DNA from: Saksenaea vasiformis B4078
Lineage: Eukaryota > Mucoromycota > Mucoromycetes > Mucorales > Saksenaeaceae
DNA length: 64,000 nt
Assembly: GCA_000697055.1 (NCBI GenBank)
Contig: JNDT01002267.1
Location: forward strand, 37,423-101,422
Direction: 5' to 3'
Positions 46,459 through 59,254 of this stretch are shown here, piece by piece. How positions within the stretch are numbered: the first letter of the stretch is position 1; every line of letters begins with the position of its first letter. The translations under genes were made by a program, and so were the position numbers. Below the pieces are notes generated by a model. That model worked only from the letters and a program-made list of their open reading frames with translations, was not told the DNA's origin and did not search any database.

Positions 46459-49400
46459 ATGTTCGACGACGATAATACCGATTCCCTTTTCGGCGTCTTT
46501 AATGGACAGCCTGCAGCCGACGATTTTGATGATGTTGTAAATGACGATCAGGTCGAGGATCCAGCACCAACACCGGCACCTAAGCGCAAACAAGATGACG
46601 AAAGTGCTGAATCGAAAAGACAAAAAGTCGCAAAAGAAGGTGTCGACAATGACGGTAAACGATTTAGAGCAGACGATGCACAGGCGATCGTGGCAGATAC
46701 TTTTGAACAAGAAACGTCGAGAGAAGTCGCCAATATTGCAGGTCTGCAGGGTGCTCCGACCGTCGAAGGTGAACAATTGGTGTTGAGCCATCAGGTACAG
46801 TCTTCAACTGGCAAAGTGAGGTTCACAAACACCAATCATTAGGTCAGACATCAAGTAGCCGTACCACCAAATTACCCCTACGTCCCCATTTCGCAACATG
46901 TACCCCCCGAAGATCCCGCCCGAACCTACCCATTCACTCTCGATCCTTTCCAACGTGTTGCTGTATCTTCCATTGAACGTAACGAATCGGTTCTTGTGTC
47001 AGCACATACTTCCGCCGGTAAAACTGTCGTTGCCGAGTATGCCATTGCACAATGCTTGAAAAACAAACAACGTATTATCTACACATCACCCATCAAGGTA
47101 AATGTCACTTTCATGTGAGTTGTGTCGTAAGGCTCATTATGTTTCTTTGATGTGTAGGCTCTTTCCAACCAAAAGTTCCGTGAATTTACCGAAGAATTCG
47201 GCGATGTGGGTTTGATGACAGGTGATGTCACGATCAACCCACAGGCTTCATGTTTAGTGATGACAACCGAAATTTTGCGATCCATGTTGTACCGCGGTTC
47301 TGAAGTGATTCGAGAAGTCGCTTGGGTTGTTTATGACGAAATTCATTACATGCGTGATTCAGGTAAGAGAGTAGGTTTTTGGTATTCAAATCGCTGACTG
47401 TTGTTGCCACTGTGTCTAGAGCGTGGTGTTGTGTGGGAAGAGTCTATTATTTTGTTACCACACGCTGTGCGTTACGTCTTCTTGTCTGCTACCATTCCCA
47501 ATGCTATGGAATTTGCCGAGTGGATTTGCAAGATTCATGAGCAACCATGTCACATCGTGTATACCGATTTCCGTCCGACGCCTTTGCAACATTACCTGTT
47601 CCCAGCAGGTGGTGACGGTATCCATCTTGTCGTAGACGAAAAGAGTAGTTTCAGAGAGGACAATTTCCAAAGAGCGATTGCAGCCTTGACGGACGCGCAA
47701 GGAGATGATCCAAGTGGTATTAAGGCTCGCAACAAGGGAAAGAAGGGACCAAAAACAGCGAAAGGCGGCCGAAACGATGGACCTTCGGATATTTACAGAA
47801 TCATTAAGATGGTAATGATGAAGAACTATCATCCTGTCATTGTTTTCAGTTTCTCCAAGCGTGAGTGTGAAGCCAACGCCCTGCAGATGAGTAAATTGGA
47901 TTTCAACGATGGTAAGTCCGTATGTTTACGTGGACGTGTTGATTCAAACCTATTGGATGGAAAGAGAGCGAACGCGACATGGTCGGCCAGGTATTCAACA
48001 ATGCCATCTCCTCGTTGAATGAGGACGATCGTCAACTGCCGCAGATCCAGCAAGTTCTTCCTTTACTCCGACGCGGTATCGGTGTCCATCACGGTGGTCT
48101 TTTACCTATTATTAAGGAAGTCATTGAGGTGCTCTTCCAAGAAGGACTTTTGAAGGTCCTTTTTGCCACTGAAACCTTCTCCATTGGTTTGAACATGCCT
48201 GCAAAGACAGTCGTGTTCACCAGTGTCCGTAAATATGACGGCAAACAGACACGATGGGTAAAATTAAGCAAAGCACCTCTTTTGCTTTTTCTTTGGTACT
48301 TACAATGTCTTCCTCTCAGGTCACCTCTGGCGAATACATCCAGATGTCTGGTCGTGCTGGTAGACGTGGTTTGGATGAACGTGGTGTGGTTATTATGATG
48401 ATTGATGAGAAGATGGAACCGACAGTCGCCAAGGGCATGGTCAAGGTCAGTTGTGTGGTTTGTCTTGCGTATTCTGTTTGCCAACGCTCGTTTTATCATT
48501 AGGGTGAATCTGATCGCATGAACTCTGCGTTCCATCTGAGTTACAACATGATTCTCAATCTGTTGCGTGTAGAAGGCATCAGTCCTGAATTCATGCTTGA
48601 GCGATGTTTCTATACTTTCCAGAATGATGCAAACATTCCCCAATATGAAAGAGGTAACAGATGAACATGAACGAGTAGTGTTATTAACGACGTCGATTGA
48701 AGAGCTTATTAAACTGGATGCGGAAAAACGCAGCATTGTCGTTCCCAACGAAGATGAGATCGAGAGTTATTATGAAATCCGGAAGCAGATCGAGACATAC
48801 TCGCAGGATGTGCGAGATGTGATCAACCATCCTACTTACTGTCTGCCTTTTATGCAGCCAGGTCGTGTTGTTCGTGTCAAGCATGATGGCATGGATTTCG
48901 GTTGGGGTATTGTGGTGGATTATCACAAGTTCCAGCAAAAAGGAAAGAATAACATCGAAACGAACAAGACACCAAAGTATTTGGTGGATGTGTTCTTGTA
49001 CTGCTCAAAGAACAGTGTTCTCTCCAAAGATGCGGAAGGAAATGCTGTAGGCGTTAGACCAGCTGGTGAAGGAGACGATGGTCAAATGATGGTAACTGTT
49101 TAAAATTGTATTTGAAATGATGGAGCACTAACCACCAGATGATTAGGCCATCCCTGTTGCTCTCACTGCCTTGGAAGGTATCAGTCATATTCGCTTGGTG
49201 CTTCCACGGGAATTGAAGAGCCGTGATTCTCGCCAGACGATCCATAAATCGCTTATCGAAGTACAGAAACGCTTTTCTTCCAATATCCCCTTGCTGGATC
49301 CCGTTGAAAACATGAACATCAAGGATCCTGCCTTTAACAAACTAGTTAACGTAAGTCAGATAGAGCTATCGACGATGTCTTGCTAACCCATTACCCAGAA

Positions 49401-50296
49401 AATCGTTGTTCTTGAGAAGAAACTGTTGGCACATCCTCTAAGCAGCTCCCCCGATTTACCGAACATGTACAACATCTATGCAGGAAAGATGGAAATCGCC
49501 AATAAAATCAAAGCCCTCAAGAAAAAGCTGACAGACGCACAATCGATTGTCCAGTTGGATGAACTGAAAAACAGAAAACGAGTGCTTCGAAGGTATGGTT
49601 CCCGGCTCGCAAGTAGTTTGTTTTCTTATGCAGATCTGTATAGGCTTGGCTTCACGACATCGGCTGATGTTGTTGAAATGAAGGGACGTGTCGCCTGTGA
49701 AATTAGTACTGGTGACGAACTTCTCCTTACGGAAATGATGTTCCAAGGTGTGTTCAACGACCTGACAGTAGAGCAGTCGGTAGCGCTGCTGAGTTGTTTT
49801 GTCTTTGACGAAAAGGTAAACACGCTTGGTTTTCTGGGATCACGAAAGCTAACAAAAGATCCATATAGGTCGACCAGAATGCTCGTTTACAGGACGAACT
49901 TTCAGGGCCTTTGCGATTAATGCAGGAAACCGCACGGCGAATCGCCAAGGTGTCGCAAGAGTGCAAGATGAATATTGATGAGGAAGAATATGTACAAAAG
50001 TTTAAACCTCAACTGATGGATGTCGTCTTTGCATGGTGTCAAGGCGCCAAGTTCGCTCAGATCTGCAAAATGACTCAAGTGTACGAAGGCTCCCTGATTC
50101 GTGTGTTCCGACGGTTGGAAGAGTTACTGCGACAAATGTGTGCTGCCGCAAAGAGCATTGGCAATTCAGAACTCGAAACAAAATTCTCTGAAGGTAAATA
50201 GCGATTATCATTTATAGCCATTTAACTCATATGTGATAAATAGGTATCAACAAGATCCACAGAGATATCATCTTCGCTGCTTCTCTGTACCTGTAA
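46459..50296 (+). CDS. MTR4: ATP-dependent RNA helicase Mtr4 (nuclear exosome cofactor)
   Basis: This Ski2-like DExH helicase feeds RNA to the nuclear exosome as part of TRAMP. It has about 12 exons and roughly 1070 residues, the Mtr4 length. The N-terminus is acidic ([16 protein letters not shown]) with a basic KRK patch. Motifs in order are the Q-like [27 protein letters not shown] (motif I), [30 protein letters not shown] (DExH, split by an intron before ERGVVWEE), [45 protein letters not shown] and [10 protein letters not shown]. The arch/KOW insertion lies around [18 protein letters not shown], and the C-terminal helical bundle ends [10 protein letters not shown]. The arch and the Mtr4-type linker separate it from Ski2. 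It is intact. Confidence 0.95.
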
Positions 50297-50451
50297 ACAT
50301 TCTTTTTCTTTTTCATTGTGTTTTTCTCGGCTTAAATACTACATCAACCCACAAAAAAAGTAAAAACAAACAATCATCAAGGCTACTTTGACAAAATCGC
50401 TTTTGGAGGCGTATAAACTCTTCTTGATAAAATATCTTCGTACCGATCATC

Positions 50452-52621
50452 TTATAAACGATACACAAAATCAACTGCTTCATCACCTATCCTATCCTCA
50501 TTTCCGTGTATTTCCTCGTCCTCGTTCTGCTGCTTGTCTAGTTTGCTTCTGATTCTGTTTTCTCGATCAAGAAGTAACCGTTGAATTACAATAAGAATGA
50601 TGCATGCCGAGATAAATATCAAATTAATCGTATGACCGCGAACTAGAAAAAGTAAATGAGAGGTTACCCTTCCCTTCTTGATCTTCAAAAAAAAAACGCT
50701 TTGCTTACTGTAACGAGGTGCGTCTGATGCCCGGTAGATATTTGAACCAACAAGGCCTTCGTCATAATACGGAGATGAGACAGATGAATGAAATGGGTAA
50801 TTCTTTACCTGCTGAATTGTTGGCTGAGACGGCCATCGCTGTTGCAACGCTCTTCTTCATCTCTGGAGAAATATTGCCTGTAAGCCAAGCATTCACCACA
50901 GGATTGATCACAAATATGCCAGCGACAGCAACACAAACAGCAAAAAATAATGCATCGCGACCAGTCAGAACAACCAGAAGGACATAACCGATTAAACAAA
51001 TCGAGGCGCCCGCAATGGCATGGTAGGCTCGATCACTGAGCTTATCAGATGAATGCGCCAAACAAATCATCTAAGAACAAATCAGAAAAGAGAAGGGAAC
51101 GCCGATGGCGAAACTTACTACGACTACAGCGCCGACGTAGGGTATCGCTAATGGAAAAAAAAAAAAAAAAAAAATACTTAGCTCAAATGCTTAACAATTG
51201 CTTGTTTTTGGTTTTTACCTGACATGAGATTGGCTGACAGTCGATCCTGGTACCCCATGCCTTTAATAATAGTGGGTAAAAAGCTACAAGCATCGTGTGA
51301 ATGCGGTGCTCCACTTTGGTATCAAACCTTTACTTTGATATACTTGTGTTTGGTACACTTCCACAGAAGAAAATAAGCATCCATAGCCACACTTTCCAGT
51401 CTGTAAGTGCACGGATCGCTTGTTTCTTGTTGGTCGCATTGAGGTCGCCAAGAGTGATGTGGCCAGTATTGGTTTCCTCCAATCTGGAAACGGCAAGGAC
51501 GCGTTCTTCCGGCGTTAGCCGTGACCATGTGGCAGGTGACGAGGGCAGGTAAAACCTATCTCTTATCAGCTATCACTTTTCCAGATAGATGTGCATACAC
51601 TGCGACGATAGCCATGAGCACGGTTGGGATACCCTCGATAAGAAAAAGCCACTGGAGATTGACATCGTCAGCTCTGTTCGAGCGCAAAGCCTATCTCCTA
51701 CCTGCCATCCTGTCATCCCGCGGGCGCCCCGGAGCTGCAGTATAGCATATGCCAAAATTCCAGCTGGGAAAATGTACAGGTTAAAAAGGTAGAGCACTTC
51801 ATCATCTTATTACCATAAGCGTGGGCGGCTACCGTAGAACCCCAAAATAATGCAATGCGAGTAGCCTAGGGGAAAAGCACCGGCCAATCAGCAAGCTGCA
51901 TGCACTATATCCAAATAATACCATTTCATCTTTCTTGTAGAATTGTGTTAAAAAGAAGATAACCCCTGGAAGAATTGAGGTCAGATGCAGTTCTACTTAT
52001 TTTTTTTTTTTTGTGCATACCAGGAAAGAAACCCGCTTCGAAAAAACCAAGCAGGAATCGGAACACCATCAGCTCTGTGTAATTGCTTACGGCGGCGTGT
52101 AAACATGCGACAATTCCCCATAAACACATCAAGAATGGAAGCCTTTAAATATAGTTATGAATGGATGATTCTTCTTTTTTTTTCGCATCTGGTCTTACCA
52201 CAGTTTTGCCGTAAAGCGTCGTAGTAACATGTTGCTTGGGATTTGAAACGTCAAAAAACCAATCTATATTCATTGGTTTAATCGTGCAACGCAAACTTTC
52301 CTTTTCTTACATAAAAGACTGTGACACAGGTATTAAACTGGTCAGGTGTTATGCCGATGTCTTCTTCAAAGTTATCCAGTACAGCATTTCCTGGATGGAT
52401 GAATCAAAAAAAATTAATGAGAGGAAGGTGGGGAAAATGGAAGCAAGGAAATATATATCACCTAAACTGGATCGATCGAGAGAAGAAAACAGGTACATGA
52501 GACTTAAAAAAGGAAGAAGCATGAAATCGTATTTCCGTACAAGCTTCCGCTCAGCGATGCTGGCATTGTCATGAGGAGTCGCTACTTTCACCATTACGGT
52601 AACCAAAGAAGAATGAGTCAA
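50452..52621 (-). CDS. Major facilitator transporter, Dal5/allantoate permease (anion:cation symporter) family
   Basis: This predicted plasma-membrane uptake permease for a small organic anion (allantoate, nicotinate or a vitamin) has about nine exons and 480-500 residues. It starts near the Met of MTHSSLVTV, with the family N-terminus ERKLVRKYDFMLLPFLSLMY and LDRSSLGNA (split by an intron), then QIPSNMLLRRF, a central GFFEAGFFPG motif and WLFLIEGIPTVLMAI, a cytosolic loop with TPEERVLAV and TDWKVWLWML. The second half includes SANLMS, GRDALFFAVCVAVAG and NAWLTGNISPEMK. About twelve hydrophobic segments are seen. The tail is charged (NEDEEIHGNEDR), ending VDFVYRL. The specific substrate cannot be told. 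Confidence 0.88.
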
Positions 52622-53890
52622 TAAAAGAAATTATAATGAATTTTTATGCTGCTGAATACCCGTAGTCGCTAGAGGGCTATAACCAACTGACGTAGACATA
52701 AGCAGTGAATGAAAGAATTACAAAAAAAAATTTGGCTGCATGAAAAGACCATTTTACTGCCACATGACTTCGACACGAGTCACTTGCTTCCCCAGAAGGG
52801 CTGAATGCAGTTTGCTTTGTTATAAATGTTCACATTGTACCAATTGCTGCCTGACGAGAAGTCATTCCATGAAAAATTCAAGATAGTTTGGCATAGAGAT
52901 AGAATAGTATAGTCGTTTGACACGCTTACCGTACTCATAACCCTACTATAACTCGAAAAGAGGCAATGTCCGATAAGTAACTCCACAGATCCTTGTCCCT
53001 CGCTCAATCTGACTTATTTGACTCTTTGCTCATCTGTAAATTTCATAAGCAACTATTATACAGTTTTTGTTACTTTTTACGTCATTTCCTGAAGACTATT
53101 ATGTCCTTGTTCGAAGAAAACTGTACAACTCACTCATTACCTTTGGCAATGATAGCGCGCAAGCATCTGAGGCGCTCGTTGGTCATAGTAACCGACGAAG
53201 TGTAGAATTGGTAACTATAGGATGTCCAGACATATCGTGTTGCTGGGAATGCTGTCAGATCCCAAGACAACAGATGATACAGCAGAAAGGCTTCATAGAA
53301 TGGAAGGTCCATATGACTTTCCGAAATTGAAACAGGCCTAGATAAGATACGACCATGCCAAAGGTATGTCCAGCTGCCCTCAATGTTGGGAAATCTGGCG
53401 CGTTTCCCATGCAAAAAGCACCAGAATCATAGTAAGAATTTCCGCTAAAGCCTTGGTTGATGGGAATGAATCCTGCATCTGTTGATATCCATGCTTGCAT
53501 GATCCGGTGTCCCGGGTGCCATATCAAGGTTCGCTGCGAACAAGTCAACAGAAATAAGGTTTAGGATCTTTAAGCACGTTTTCTACTGATAAATTGCACA
53601 AGTAATCTTTGCAGTAGATCCCACCCAGCGATCCTAACTAGGGACCTCTTCTTGGTAAAATAGCGTCGTACAGATGACCGAAAAGCATTTTATGTCTTGT
53701 ATTTCTGGTATAAGGCCGCTCAAAATGGAGGGGAGTGCTTCACCTGAAGAGGCACCCCGCCATTGGTTTTAAGGATAATCTATGGCTGACTACAATATCC
53801 CAGTGAAGAACGCAATTTAGTACTCAGTTTGAGACGAAATTTGAACCTCAACCCGCAACTAGTCCTTTGTTGAGATAGAACCAATATGAT
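52622..53890. other. Divergent 1.3-kb spacer with an unassigned minus-strand frame
   Basis: The minus-strand frame 53255-53548 includes WHPGHRIMQAWISTDAG and APDFPTLRAAGHTFG and looks protein-like, but it has no start context or family I can name; an overlapping frame reads similarly. It may be a decayed gene. The promoters of the transporter and the RecA-like gene should also lie here. Confidence 0.35.
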
Positions 53891-55096
53891 ATGGAGCAGG
53901 TTGCAAAGCGACTGGGTATATTCAAGAAACTGGAAGATGGTATGGCATGCTGCAAAAGCGTAGGATCTATTCACAGCATGCAACAGAGGGTTTAGATTCA
54001 CCACAAGATCTCCTTGTGCGGTCCGAGATCGAATTGCGCAAGTTACTCAACGTGTCGACTGAAGATGTCCAAGAGCTTCAGAATGCTGCTGCTTCTGATG
54101 TATACCCATGGAAAGCGCGAAAAGAAACATGTCGAACGTTGATGAACAAGCGGAATCACGTCGTTACCACGGGTGATGACACGTTGGATCGCATGTTGGG
54201 AGGTGGCGTTTTTATAGGCACCGTGACAGAAATCGTAGGCGAGAGGTAAGGCTAGAAATCAGTGCAGTATGAGATAAGATACGAAGTATCTTATCCTTCT
54301 TAGTTCATCGGGAAAAACGCAGTTGGCGCTGCAGCTGTGTCTCACTGTGCAGAAGCCTGTCAAGTTAGGTGGTATAGGCGGTTCAGCTGTCTATCTTCAC
54401 AGCGAAGGTCGTTTTCCTGCAGCGCGTCTCGATCAACTTGTAAACACGTTTTGTCAAAAGTACGAGATCAGTCACGACGCGGCGCGGCAATCAATCCATA
54501 CAATGGCTATTCAAGATAGTCAGATGCAGTACCGTATTTTGGCTTACCAACTTCCAGCGTTTCTCAATAGACACGATAATGTGCGTCTGATTGTATTGGA
54601 TTCGATCAGTGCCAGCTATCGAAGTGAACAGCAATTGGACGAAAACAGAAAACGATTTGAGCGGATGGAAGAGATTTGCGAACTCGGAACACGGCTGAAA
54701 AGACTTGCACAACAGTACCAAGTCGCAATCGTTGTTATCAACCAGGTCTCGGATGTACTAGTAGCTGCAAATGAAGGAGGAACCAGTGCCCTGGGAATAC
54801 CTCCGGAGAGGGTCCAACCGTGGATGGAATTTCAACGAGACGTGCCTCTTAGTCTTTTTGTGCATTCGCTTGTCAAAAAGCCGGTGTTAGGTCTGGCATG
54901 GTCTAATGCAGTCAATACCCGCATTCGACTTGCACGATCACCCATGATGGATCGTATGGCTACACGCCGCGCCTTCTTCGTTGATTTTTCTCCCGCAGCA
55001 CCTCGAAGCGCGTGCGAAATGGTGATTGAAGAAAAAGGCGTTCGATCCTACTATCACGCAGATCCTCAGCGTAAACGACAGAAAATCGATAGTTAA
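53891..55096 (+). CDS. RecA/Rad51-family recombination mediator, XRCC3/Rad57-like
   Basis: This Rad51 paralogue supports homologous recombination. Three exons (53891-53939, 53987-54245, 54304-55096) give 366 residues; the first intron is 47 bp. The N-terminal helix-hairpin region reads LDSPQDLLVRSEIELRKLL. The ATPase core has GDDTLDRMLGGG, the Walker A GESSSGKTQLALQLCL (split by intron 2), AVYLHSEGRFPAARL, the Walker B RLIVLDSIS and VVINQVSD. The LALQLCL and INQV blocks and the GLAWSNAVNTRIRL region resemble XRCC3 most closely, with Rad57 the fungal counterpart. It ends RKRQKIDS, a possible nuclear-localisation patch. The ATG at 53891 gives a good N-terminus. Confidence 0.9.
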
Positions 55097-55202
55097 AAGG
55101 TTTTCTTTTTTATGTACATCATTAGGTTGGATAAAGTTACAAGCAGGGAAGTCGCGGTTTTTTTTCTAGCCTAGTTTTCCTTTCTTTTTTTTTTTTCCCT
55201 CT

Positions 55203-56579
55203 TTAGCGCTGTCGATGATGCAATTCGATATCGTCGGTTGAAGTGTCCCTTGAGTCTTCGGGATCAGGAGAGGACGCTTCATTCAGCAGCAATTGCTGTG
55301 ATTCTTCTTCGTCTTCATTTATCCCCTGTCCTTCTTCGGCGCTCGCGCCTCGAGCGATGGAATCCAACAAATAGACGCCCGCAAAGATGATTAAAAAGCC
55401 GCAGAAAAGCGACACAACGTTGACTGTATCGTCTGTATTAAATCCTTGGAATAAAATGGCCGATGCTGTAATGGTGGCGGTTGTGAAAAAGACAAAATAG
55501 ATTGGATTGACACTAAGGTTTGCTCTCGTCAGTTCATCCATTTTTATATCATGTTAGCATCTTACACGTTTGTGGAAAATTGTTCCAGAGCTTTGTTGAA
55601 ATAGTTCATCTGTGTCAGTATGCATACAACGACAACCATACCAAAAACATAGGTCGAGGCATGCTTGAATTGGTTATTGCCGGCAAAAGTTAACTTGAGT
55701 GCGATGCCAAACGCTTTAATTGCCATGACGGACACAGATCCAACCAACGAGCAGATGGATACGTAGACAAACGGGTTCTTTTTCCCGTAACGTGGAACCA
55801 CCTTGTATATCATGATCAGACTGACCGTCAACACCATGATACAATAAAAGATGAAGCCTATCCTGTCTCTTTAAGCTCCAACTTCAGATGGCTCCGAACT
55901 GACTGCCTGTCATAGGTTCAACTTTACCTGGTTGAAGTGCGTGCATGAGCAATTCATCAATGGATGTCACTTCTTTATCTTCAGGTGCATGAATGACCAC
56001 AACGATGGCTCCAACGACGGATAATAAGCAGCCGATCTTACCAATACTTCCAAGTCTTTCTTTCAGAAAGAAAGATGCAAATATAGCGCTAAAGAAAGAA
56101 AGGGTGTCTGTCTACAGAGATTCCATGCAAGCATTGTGAATGTACCCCAGAATGACACTCAAAGAACCCAGAGGTGTAACAAGTATCGCTGGTGCAAACG
56201 AATACGCCGAGAAATTAAGAATTTCACCGATAGCCACTGTAGGACACAAGAAGATCGGGTTTTGCATAAAAACATTATTTGAGCGATTACATGCCTGACT
56301 TTTTTTTTAAAAGTGTGAGAGAGAGGGCAACTTAACTGGTTCCTATGCCAGCCCACCATGTCCAATTTTTTAAATACAGATGCTGTCCATCCGCGGCTGA
56401 TACACCTGACTGAGGTTTTTAGTTCCATTTGGCTTGCGCACGGGCCCGACAAGTAACGGTTCTATACCATGTACACGCTTAGCGTCCATAAGTCCTTTTT
56501 TGGTGACAGTAAATGATAAGCCAATGAATAAACTAGAACTCATGGCAAGAATGAGCCCAATGTACTTTTCTTGCAACAT
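55203..56579 (-). CDS. NIPA-type magnesium transporter
   Basis: This is a multi-span membrane transporter of the NIPA/DMT group. It starts at the ATG complementary to 56577-56579 (MLQEKYIGLILAMSSSLFIG) and contains SFTVTKKGL, the family block AIGEILNFSAYSFAPAILVTPLGSLSV, FFLKERLGSIGKIGC, VVVIHAPEDKEV, YVSICSLVGSVSVMAIK and QMNYFNKALEQFSTN followed by NPIYFVFFTTATI, all typical of NIPA proteins. Introns lie near 56290-56340, 56110-56140, 55860-55930 and 55530-55570. The tail is acidic with QQLLLNEAS and ends HHRQR. About nine hydrophobic segments are present. Mg2+ transport is the known role of animal relatives; here it is inferred. Confidence 0.9.
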
Positions 56580-57559
56580 GACAAAAAAAGAATCAACCGC
56601 AGTGTGAAAGAGAGAGAGTGAATGCGGAGTATCGGGGGAAACTCGAATCGTTTTAGAGATGTGACTCCGTTAGCCCACGTTGTTGTCCTTTTTTGGCTGA
56701 TGGTTTTTTTTGATTCAAACGGACAAAACAGGAGAAATCCGTCAACTTTTTCAGACCAAATCCATTGGACAACCTTGGACTGCTTCATCATCAATGGGTG
56801 AAGTTGCATGATAGGATAATTTCTCGGATGCTCTCTGCGTCCAATATGTCATGGGGGTCAGTGTCTACATTCTTGCTCGGCTGCTCCTTCTACCTACGGA
56901 GCTTTCTTTTTTTTTTATGAAAAATGGGAAGAAATATGACATTAAACATTTGCCAGCTATGGTCAATCGTGTTGCCGTCTGCAGCGAATGCTATTCAGTA
57001 GGATCATCCTTCTTGGTGGTTTACACGATTTGAAAATCCATATGTACTAGTAAACGACACTACAGAAACTTCCGATTACTATGGTGACATAAACGAGATT
57101 TTGAGATTTGCAGCTCTGATAACCACCTTGAGATTCTGTCGACCACCTTATCAGAAAAAACCGGTCATATATTGATCAGTTACAGCTAACCGAGCGGACA
57201 TTTCAACGTCAAACCTACCGATTGATTAAATGATACCCCGCCCGTAACTATGTCTTGTGCCTAGTCTTCCAGAAATTCGTATCCATTTCACAGCTCGTAA
57301 TCACTCGGCACACTTTGCTCTTCCCTTTCGCTCGCTGTTATCCACCCATTTCCTGATTGGTTGCCTGGCGTCTTGAGGTTCAACTCCTGCCCCGCACTGT
57401 CACGTGTACTATAAACGCATGTTGGGCCACGTCGCCGCGAAACGCCGTTTTTCCCTCGCTACACGGCTTAAAGCGGCAGTTACAGTCAATCTTGTCTCGG
57501 CCTACGTAGAATAGCTGTTAGTAAACTGTTACTGCTCAGATCAAGTACTTACCATGTCA
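56580..57559. other. Spacer, nothing recognised
   Basis: It contains the NIPA promoter, a T-run near 56908 and 350 bp of mixed sequence. No coding sequence is supported. Confidence 0.4.
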
Positions 57560-58367
57560 TTAGCTTGTTTCACCTTCTCGTACAAAGCCAAGCATTTTCA
57601 ACATGTCAGCTTTCGTACATGCTTTCCCGGGTAATCCGTCTTTTGGCCAGTCGATCTGTGTGATACACTGACTCGTCACACAGCAAGTTACTTTCGCGTT
57701 TTTATCGGGATAACTATTTTATCAAACTTACCACATTATGAAGAGCACCTCCGTAGGCGAACAGCTCGCCATCTGAAGAAAGGATCACAACCTGGGAGTC
57801 CGCTTCATACTGCGCAAAAAAAAAAGGAGATTCTTTGAGGATTGTCGTGAGAAAACAGGAGTACATCTTTCCTCGACAAGAGCTAAAGAGTCATATTTGC
57901 GAAGGTTGACGCACCCAAACATATACCTTCTCAATGCATTGTTTGACTCTATTGTAAACATAACCCATGCGCGGGCGTGCTTGGCAAACATTCTGGACCT
58001 TCTGCTGTGGTCCTCGGTAGAGCCTCCCTTTCGGGAAGCCCTGCATGCTGATTTGAAAGCCCTTTTCGATGCAGCTTTCCGTTTGGCATGTTCGCACGAT
58101 TCCACAACGGGAGATTCTCCGTCCAACACCAGACATACGCAACGATTCTGGGTACTTAAGCTCTCCGCTCGCCGAGCCACTCCGTCAACAAAACCTACTA
58201 ATGCCTCGTCGATTGTTCGGGGACCTGTGTACCCATCGAGTACTATTCATAATCCGTGAATTACCCAATTATTATAATGATATTCCTATCGTACCATGCC
58301 CATATCCCTGTAGTGTTACACGGAGCAGATCTACTGCTGCCAAATGTTGAAGTAAACCAAACAACAT
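57560..58367 (-). pseudogene. XPG/EXO1-like nuclease gene, probably broken or highly derived
   Basis: Segments can be joined as 58284-58367 (GLLQHLAAVDLL), about 57850-58224, 57732-57809 and 57560-57655. The second reads TIDEALVGFVDGVARR, then CVCLVLDGESPVV and EHAKRKAASKRA, aligning with the XPG N-domain (xVFDGxxPxxK..xxxRRxRR). The third restores ERCTP|YEADSQVVIL then SDGELFAYGG, the XPG-I motif PYEADAQ with the acidic catalytic residues. About ten residues normally found between them are missing, as is much of the usual 30-residue block after the first segment and the helix-hairpin part. The frame then ends early (GFVREGETS). The first exon is the weakest. It may be a relic or a transposon-associated nuclease. 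Confidence 0.5.
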
Positions 58368-59046
58368 AGCGCAGAACTCAACGAAAACGGACTTGACGCG
58401 ATGCGCCTCTAAATAGGCGTTACGGAGGTTATGTCAACGTACACATGCTCTTAGATGCAGTACTATGTAATCCTTTAATGGTCATTACTACTGCGGAAAA
58501 AGGTGAAGAGCGGGTGAGCATACGATTAATCGTATATTAAGCGATAAATGGAAGCAGCCACTCAACGTCATTGTGTCGTAAATATAACAACACATTACAA
58601 TATATTGAGTGATATATTACGTTAATCTGGAACAATCTTATGCTTGTGAACAGTCAAGTTTCTGCTAAGGAAGAATCGAATACGCACCATCCTACGTTGG
58701 TACTGGTTCGCTCTCTGCTATTGTTGAGGATTAGCAGAACACAGGTGAATTAAGTAGGAAATCAGAGCAGATCCAAGATGTGGAGACTCAGGATGTTGTG
58801 GACTGTGAGCTTCTCAATACTTTTCCTATCCAATAGACCAGCGACGTCTCTCCAAGTTAATGTTACTGGGGTGTAGCTTGAACAATGAAACTGCACCGCT
58901 AAAAAAGAAAAGAATGAGGAGCTGGACGTTGTAGCATGAAAATAATGAGCTTCTTTATAAAATCTACTGAGTTCGACACAGTGCGAGCGGGAGTTAAAAA
59001 GGACAGATACTTCTTTTTGTACCTTTTCCTTATGTGTCCTCTTTAT
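58368..59046. other. Spacer, nothing recognised
   Basis: AT-rich sequence with short frames only. It leads into element copy 3. Confidence 0.4.
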
Positions 59047-59254
59047 TGAATGACATTTTCCGCTCCTCTAAATAAATTATGCGTCCATGACGATTCATGC
59101 TTGCGGTATAAGAGAGGGAGAGGGGAGAAGAAGGTGAGGGGAATCGAATATCTGGTCGTTAATACGGGGATTGGAGACAACGTTGTACTCTACTTACATC
59201 AACTCGGTCCCCGGATGGACGCAAAGCTTATTTGAGTATGTATTTGCTCTAGGC
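59047..59254. mobile_element. Terminal-inverted-repeat element, copy 3 (degenerate)
   Basis: The left end around 59047-59090 (ATTGAATGAC...CTCTAAATAAATTATGCGTCCAT in part) and the right end 59213-59252 (ATGGACGCAAAGCTTATTTGAG) are inverted and share the AATAAA and GCGTCCAT core with copies 1 and 2. Mismatches are more numerous and the interior (about 120 bp) is unrelated or highly diverged, so this is probably the oldest copy. Confidence 0.6.

Noticed and set aside
48089..48748. 219-codon minus-strand frame
   Set aside because: Antisense to the helicase core of MTR4, whose motifs are unmistakable.
57330..57400. GGTTCAACTCC, resembling a tRNA B box
   Set aside because: No A box or cloverleaf pairing at the right spacing; no tRNA can be folded.
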